From contig OU015523.1 of assembly GCA_907165065.1 (NCBI GenBank), positions 24,021,834 to 24,085,833 of the forward strand: a DNA stretch of 64,000 bases, written 5' to 3'. Below the pieces are notes generated by a model, which was not told the origin of the DNA, did not search any database, and was given only the letters and a program-made list of their open reading frames with translations. The stretch is from Caprimulgus europaeus (taxonomy: Eukaryota > Chordata > Aves > Caprimulgiformes > Caprimulgidae). This document shows, piece after piece, positions 58,896-64,000 of the stretch. Position numbers and translations under genes: made by a program. Numbering within the stretch: the first letter of the stretch is position 1; every line of letters starts with the position of its first letter.

Positions 58896-60951
58896 CGAAG
58901 AGGCAGGGCAATCTCTGGCAGCAAGCTGGCTAACCTAGTAAGGCAGGCTTTAAACTCAAGGGCTTGGGAGGTGGGGTCCAAAGTAACAATGCTCAAGGCA
59001 TTGCAGTAGACTGGGGAATGGGACAGGCCAACTGTCAGAGTGACAAGTCTTCCTTAGCTGCCTCCCATGACTGGACCCAGAGGGTCAGTCACCTCAAGGG
59101 TGTGCACAACTACAGGAGGTCCTCTTGCACCTCCTTGGGGATACCTGGATGCTCTACTTCCTTCTCCTCTCTTAAGTGTTTGTATACCAATGCTCGCAGC
59201 ATGGGGATTAAACAGGAGGAACTAGAGACCTGAGTGTGGTCAGAGCATCATGATCTCACTGTGATCACAGAGACACAGTGAGACAGATTGTATGGTCTTT
59301 ATGGCTAAAAGTGCCCCTCAAGAACCCCAGGTGCTAGAGGGAAGACATAGTCTGGAGGGAAGAAGACTGCCACTTGTTTGAGGAAGAAGCGGTCAAAGAT
59401 AGCCTAAACAAAATCAATATACAAAAATCCATGGGACCTGATGGGTTGCACCCACGAGTGCTGAAGGAGCTGGTGGAAATGATCGCTAAACCGCCCTCTA
59501 TCATTGAAAGGTCCTGGACGACAGAAGAGGTGCCTAAAAACTGGAGGATAGCCAATGAAACTCCAGTCTTCAAAAAGGTCAACAAGGAGGATCTGGGCAA
59601 CTACAGAGCAGTCAGCCTCACCTCCATCTCTGGAAAGGTGATGGAGCAGCTCATTCTTGATAACATCTCTAAGCAGTTGGAAGAAGAGAAGGTTATCGGG
59701 AGTAGTCAGCATGGCTTCGCTAAGGGGAAATCATGCTTGACCAATCTGGTAGCCTTCTATGATGTCATCACCAGCTGGGTAGATGAGGGGAAAGCAGTGG
59801 ATGTTGTCTACTTTGATTTCAGCAAGGCGTTTGATACCGTACCTCAGAACATCCTTGTAGCAAAGCTTAGAAGGTATGGGATAGACGAGTGGTCAGTGAG
59901 GTGGATTGAGAACTGGCTGACTGGCAGAGCTCAGAAGGTTGTGATCAGTGGCGTAGAATCTAGTTGGAGGCCTGTAACTAGTGGTGTTCCCCAGGGGTCA
60001 GTACTGGGTCTGGTCTTGTTTAACGTCTTCATCAATGTCCTGGACAGAGTCTGTCCTCACCAAGTTTGCTGATGATACGAAGTTGGGAGGAGTGGCTGAC
60101 ACACTAGAAGGCTGTGCTGCCATTCAATGAGATTTGGACACACTGGAGAGTTGGGAGGAAAGGAACCTGGTGAGGTTCAACAAGAGCAGGTGCAGAGTCC
60201 TACACCTGGGGAAGAATAACCACATGCACCAGCACAGGTTAGGGGCTGATATGCTGGAGAGGAGCTCTGAGGAAAAGGAGCTGGGTGTGCTGGTGGACAG
60301 CAGGCTGGCCATGAGCCAGCAGTGTGCCCTTGTGGCCAGAAAAGCCAACAGTAACCTGGGGTGCATTAAAAAGCGTGGCTAGCAGGTCGAAGGAGGTTCT
60401 TCTCCCCCTCTACTCTGCCCTGGTCAGGCCACATCTGGAGTACTGCATCCAGTTCTGGGCTCCCCAGTTCAAGAGGGACAGGGATCTTCTGAAGAGAGTC
60501 CAGCAGAGGGTCACAAAGGTGATGAGGGTCCTGGAGCGTCTGCCTTACGAGGAGAGGCTGAGACAGCTGAGACTCTTCAACCTGGAGAGGCGAAGGTTGA
60601 GTGGGGATCTTATCAATGTCTATAAATATCTGAAATGTGGGGGCCAAATGGATGGGGCAGGGCTGTTTTTGGTGGTGGCTGGTAACAGGACAAAGGGCAA
60701 TGGTAAAAAACTGGAACACCGAAAGTTCCATTCAAACTTAAGGAAAAACTTATTTACTTTGAGAATGATGAAGCACTGGAATAGGCTGCCCATAGAGGAT
60801 GTGGAGTCTCCATCTCTGGAGATGTTCAAGACCCGCCTGAATGCTTTCGTGTGCAACCTGTTGTAGGGAACCTGCTTTGGCAGGGGGGTTGGACTAGATG
60901 ATCTCCTGAGGTCCCTTCCAACCCATACCATTCTGTGATTCTGTGATTCTG
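58896..60951 (+). mobile_element. CR1: Younger CR1 LINE nested inside the older CR1
   Basis: Begins in the ORF1 tail/inter-ORF region (CTGGCAGCAAGCTGGCTAAC, 58915-58934, alignable with 7790-7809) and ends ATTCTGTGATTCTGTGATTC at 60930-60949. It is flanked by GTAA at 58892-58895 and 60951-60954, a probable short target duplication (the first base is shared with the element end). About 1.05 kb of endonuclease is deleted at about 59300: the sequence jumps from the region matching 8130 to the region matching 9180 of the copy at 5950-10807. It shares a 3' end with that copy (same subfamily). Confidence 0.9.
59374..60866 (+). pseudogene. CR1 reverse transcriptase, nearly complete but frameshifted
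   Basis: The frame 59374-60072 (232 codons) holds [57 protein letters not shown], motif [11 protein letters not shown] with its Asp intact and motif [12 protein letters not shown]. It then goes out of frame just before motif C: FADD is encoded at 60065-60076 in another frame. The thumb continues at 60134-60382 and, after another shift near 60370, at 60324-60866 (LEYCIQFWAPQFK). A stop lies at 60127-60129. Only a few lesions separate it from an open RT. Confidence 0.85.
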
Positions 60952-60954
60952 TAA

Positions 60955-61201
60955 TGGCTTCAAACTGGAAGAGGGTAGTTTTAGATGAGATATTAGGAAG
61001 AAATTCTTTACTGTGAGGATGGTCAGACACTGGAACAGGTTGCCCAGAGAGGTTGGGGATATCCTCTCCCTGGAAGTGTTCTAGGCCAGGCTGGATGAGG
61101 CTTTGAGCAGTCTGATCTAGTGGAAAGTGTCCATGCAGGGAACTAGATGATCTTTAAGGTCTCTTGCAACCCTAACTATTCTGTGATTCTAGGATTCTAT
61201 G
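60955..61201 (+). mobile_element. CR1: 3' end of the outer CR1, displaced by the nested copy
   Basis: Directly continues the sequence interrupted at 58895: the CR1 3' untranslated block with TTTAGATGAGATATTAGGAA (60981-61000) and the terminal octamers. It has no octamer-to-octamer partner of its own and no 5' part, which confirms it belongs to the element at 56847. Confidence 0.88.
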
Positions 61202-61470
61202 AGAGACAGATAGAGCCCAAAGTAATGGGTTAAGTGAACTCAATGGACATTTTGGGGTGACGGCCCATAGACTAAGGGAATTATATCTCTGTGTTTATGT
61301 AGATAGATAGGTTGATAGTTAGATAGATACATAGATAGATAGATACATAGATAGATAGATACATAGATAGATAGATAGATCTGTTCCACAAGACAAGACA
61401 GTGGTAGGAATTAATTTGGAACTGTAGGATCTGGGCATGACACAGATGGTATATAATAAGGGATGGATAG
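61202..61470 (+). other. ERV 3' untranslated region with (GATA)n-type microsatellite
   Basis: Sequence between the CR1 end and the 3' LTR. It contains GATA/TAGATACA repeats at 61299-61381 and finishes in a purine-rich tract (61458-61470) that would serve as polypurine primer. Confidence 0.6.
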
Positions 61471-61606
61471 TGTCCTAGGTTTCATTAGGATAAAGTTAAT
61501 TGTTCACAGGCAGATGGGAGAGAAGCAGCCAGGGCAGCTGACCCAAACAGCCAAACTCATTGCGAGGGGTTGGGGGAGTGAACAAGCCTCTGTGGTTAAG
61601 CCACCA
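61471..61606 (+). mobile_element. Collapsed 3' LTR of the provirus (about 136 bp)
   Basis: Starts TGTCCTAGGTTTC right after the polypurine tract and shares AGTTAATTGTTCACAGG with the antisense solo LTR at 54505-54863. AGCTGACCCAAAC is shared with the LTR at 35147-35747. It ends near TGGTTAAGCCACCA, which resembles the family's terminal GGTTAAACC...CA. Most of the middle is missing. The right boundary is approximate. Confidence 0.6.
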
Positions 61607-62270
61607 CTATGGGTTTTCCCATTCTCCTAGTTTCTGTGGCGCATCATTGTATATTGAACAGAATCTGGAGATGAAAATTTGATACTCTTCCATGATGTTG
61701 AAATAGTTGAGAGAGGATTAAAAGTATTACACTGCCATTTAAAGTATTACACTGCCATTTCTGAGGTCATTTTTTAATTGGTTGATTCTTTAAACAGATG
61801 TGGGAAAAAAAAAGTCTTTGTTAGAAGAAACAGATTAATTGAAAGTGTATGTCAACAAAAACATTCATCCAGTCCAGGAAATATACTTTCTGTAGAAAAA
61901 TTATTCAATCCTGCAAAAATATCCAGCTGTGTAAATAGAGTGATGATCTGTGCAGCTATGTAATTTGTTTTCACCTCAATATGATGAACTACTATACTTA
62001 TTTTTTCTTTATACAATGCTTAAAATAAAACAGAAATTTGGTAGTAACATCTGAATTTGTGTAAAATGTAGTGATTTTGTTTGTTTCTTTCAAGTCACAA
62101 AATATCTTGTTGATGTTGGTTTAGATTTAAATTTCATGGGTAAGAAGAAACAAGTACACCAAGGTCAAACCTAAAGACTGAATTATCTTGCTAAACTACA
62201 TATCTCTCTCTACTGATATAGCCATGACAGAGTCCGTAATTTTAATAGAATATACTCATACTGTGTAAAT
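61607..62270. other. Non-coding DNA with a 20-bp tandem duplication
   Basis: About 0.66 kb of AT-rich DNA. 61721-61740 and 61741-61760 are identical 20-bp copies. No gene recognised. Confidence 0.6.
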
Positions 62271-62275
62271 GTTGT

Positions 62276-63393
62276 TGCGGTGGGTTGACCCTAGCTAGAT
62301 GCCAGGTGCCCAGCAAAGCCCACTCTATCACTTCCCCTCCTCAACTGGGCAGGGGGTCAAAAATATAATGAAAGGTTGGTGGGTGGAGATAATGACAGAG
62401 AGAGATCACTCACCAATTACTGGCATGGGCAAACCAGACTCGACTTGGGAGAAAAAAAACAAGTTGAATTTATTTCCAATTAAATCAGAGGATAATGAAA
62501 AGTGAAACCAAATCTTAAAACACTTCCCCAACCCCTCCATTCTTCCCAGGCATAATTTCTCTCCTGATTTTCCACCTCCTATTCCCCAGTGGCACAGAGG
62601 GACAAGGAATGGGGGTTGGGGTCAGTTCATCACATAGTGTTTCTGACTCTCCTTCCTCCTCAGAGGGAGGACTCCTTCCTCCACCAGTGTGGGGTCCCTC
62701 TCACGGGAGACAGTCCTCCATGAACTCCTCCAACATGAGTCCTTCCCATGACTGACAGTTCTTCATGAACTGCTTTAGCATGGGTCGATTCCACGGTGTG
62801 CAGTCCTTCAGGAAGGGACTGCTCCAGCGTGGGTCCTCCACAGGGTCACAAGTCCTGCCAGCAAACCTGCTCCAGTGTGGGCTCCTCTCTCCATGGGGCC
62901 ACAGGTCCTGACAGGAACCTGCTTCAGCATGGACTTCCCACGGGGTCACAGTTTCCTTCAGGCATCCACCTGCTCTGACGTGGGGTCCTCCACGGGCTAC
63001 AGGTGGTCATCTGCTCCACCATGGACCCCCATGGGCTGCAGGGACACCACAAGTTGAAGGGAAATCTCTGCTCTGGTGCCTGGAGCACCTTCTCCCCCTC
63101 CTTTTTCACTGACCTTGGTGTCTGCAGAGTTGTTTCTCTTACAGCTTCTCACTCCTCTCTCTAGCTGCAAAGTGTGCAGCTTTTTTTTTTCTTCTATTAC
63201 CTTTTTTTTTCTTAATTATGTTATCACAGAGGTGTTATTGATTGGCTCAGCCTTGGCGAGCAGTGGGTTCGTCTTGTAGCTGGCTGGCTTTGGCTGTATT
63301 GGACATGGGGGAAGCTTCTGGCAGCTTCTCTCACAGAAGCCACCCCCATGTTCCCCCTTCTCTACCAGAACATTGCCACGCAAACCCAATGCA
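62276..63393 (-). mobile_element. Complete solo LTR, ERV-L type, 1118 bp
   Basis: Bounded by TGCGGTGGGTTG and ACCCAATGCA with perfect 5-bp duplications GTTGT at 62271-62275 and 63394-63398. The minus orientation is inferred from the TATA-like CATAATTAAG (complement of 63213-63222) lying about 170 bp from the right end. The middle (about 62728-63060) is built of seven degenerate units of about 48 bp, each starting like CTCCAGCGTGGGTCC. Open frames across it are chance. The LTR pieces at 2054-2871 and 7084-7520 are the same family. Confidence 0.9.
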
Positions 63394-63398
63394 GTTGT

Positions 63399-64000
63399 TT
63401 ATGGAAAATGGAATTGTAAAGCATTAGTGGTTCTGTTCATAAAATACCAGTGAAATTGTTTGTAATTTTACTGCATCTTATTAGGGACTGAAAAATAAGG
63501 AAAAATGTCACATAACAAGGAAAAGTTGTTCCCAATTTGAGGATTCTTACATTTCTAAATCTGCACACATTTCCCTTATGGTAAAAATTTTAATATGAAA
63601 ATAACAGTCTAACCCAGTATCTGTTAAGACAGCAATGAAAAATATAGGAATAGAAATGTATATCAGTAATTCCCCAGAAGTGTCATTGTCTTTAAACCCA
63701 AATGGATTATTCTGTACAAATTTGTCCAGCCAAATAAAAGCTTCTAATTTCTATAGCCCCTTGAGGTTAAGAGTTTCAAAACTCTGTAGAAATATTGCTT
63801 CCTGCCTGTTAGTTTCATTTATATAATCTCAGATTCTGCATAAGAAAAAATAATTTTTGTGCCATCCAATATTTAGAAAACCTTTCTTAGAAGAGCAGAA
63901 CTATGCTCTGCTAGTGTTTGCCCTTCTTTATGAAAAAAATACTATTTATTCCAAATCTTTGGTTTGTATTTTTTATCTACTACTTTTCCACATTAAGACT
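63399..64000. other. AT-rich non-coding DNA, no gene recognised
   Basis: The last 0.6 kb of the window; nothing recognised beyond short chance frames. Confidence 0.5.

Larger units (their letters stand above)
56847..61201 (+). mobile_element. CR1: CR1 LINE inserted in the provirus (itself split by another CR1)
   Basis: Starts inside the endonuclease (ATGAGGAGAGGTGC, 56849) and continues through RT to 58895. After the inner CR1 it resumes at about 60955 with TGGCTTCAAACTGGAAGAGG (60955-60974) and ends with ATTCTGTGATTCTAGGATTC at 61178-61197. On both sides the flanking DNA belongs to the ERV. The 5' boundary is known to within a few bases. Confidence 0.88.
51913..61606 (+). mobile_element. 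Decayed class III (ERV-L-like) provirus with nested insertions
   Basis: Gag, protease, RT, RNase H and integrase remnants follow in retroviral order on the plus strand, with no env-like sequence after the integrase. A polypurine stretch (AAGGGATGGATAG, 61458-61470) leads directly into a short LTR at 61471. Env absence and the 5-bp duplications of related LTRs support the ERV-L class. The interior is interrupted by an antisense solo LTR (54505-54863) and by a CR1 (56847-61201) that itself holds another CR1 (58896-60951). The 5' LTR is not visible because of the gap. Every gene has multiple stops and frameshifts, so this is an old, inert copy. Confidence 0.8.

Noticed and set aside
58964..59233. 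89-codon open frame as a host gene
   Set aside because: It is the inter-ORF/ORF2 start region of the nested CR1, matching 7888-8085 of the other copy.
61299..61381. GATA repeats as a separate regulatory element
   Set aside because: They sit in the ERV 3' untranslated region and look like an ordinary microsatellite.

Overview
The window looks like a gene-poor stretch of a bird chromosome. The evidence is five substantial CR1 LINE copies ending in the avian-type ATTCTGTG/ATTCTATG octamers, several solo LTRs of families I recognise as avian endogenous retroviruses, and a long 190-bp satellite array. No host protein-coding gene, rRNA or tRNA was recognised. All convincing coding sequence belongs to decayed retroelements. 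The species cannot be named from this sequence.

Layout. 1-40754 is AT-rich single-copy-looking DNA peppered with insertions: a truncated ERV-L-type LTR (2054-2871, minus), a nearly full-length CR1 (about 5950-10807) broken inside ORF1 by two LTR pieces, class-II-type solo LTRs with perfect 6-bp target duplications (11864-12226, 24345-24734), a CR1 3' tail (17808-18048, minus), two 5'-truncated CR1 copies with long RT reading frames (29285-30810, 31687-33525), a 185-bp internally deleted LTR (33763-33947) and its 601-bp full-length relative (35147-35747), both with 5-bp target duplications, a perfect 128-bp tandem duplication (38715-38970) and a probable further LTR (39150-39791).

40755-51712 is an array of about 57-58 monomers of a 190-bp satellite. 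It has recognisable monomer variants, large block duplications, short dyad symmetries in the monomer and an inverted monomer piece at its left edge. It runs into a 200-N assembly gap, so its real length and its link to the right-hand sequence are unknown.

51913-61606 is one old class-III (ERV-L-like) provirus with gag, protease, RT, RNase H and integrase remnants, no env, and a collapsed 3' LTR. It is a multi-level nest. A solo LTR of the same family sits antisense in its RNase H region, a CR1 (56847-61201) sits behind the integrase, and a second CR1 (58896-60951) sits inside the first. 62276-63393 is a complete 1118-bp solo LTR (minus) with a perfect 5-bp target duplication.

Nothing here forms a working pathway: the genes are fossils and none of the retroelement reading frames is intact. 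The most unusual structure is the satellite array, which may be (peri)centromeric; that role is inference. Its long open frames on both strands are repeat artefacts.
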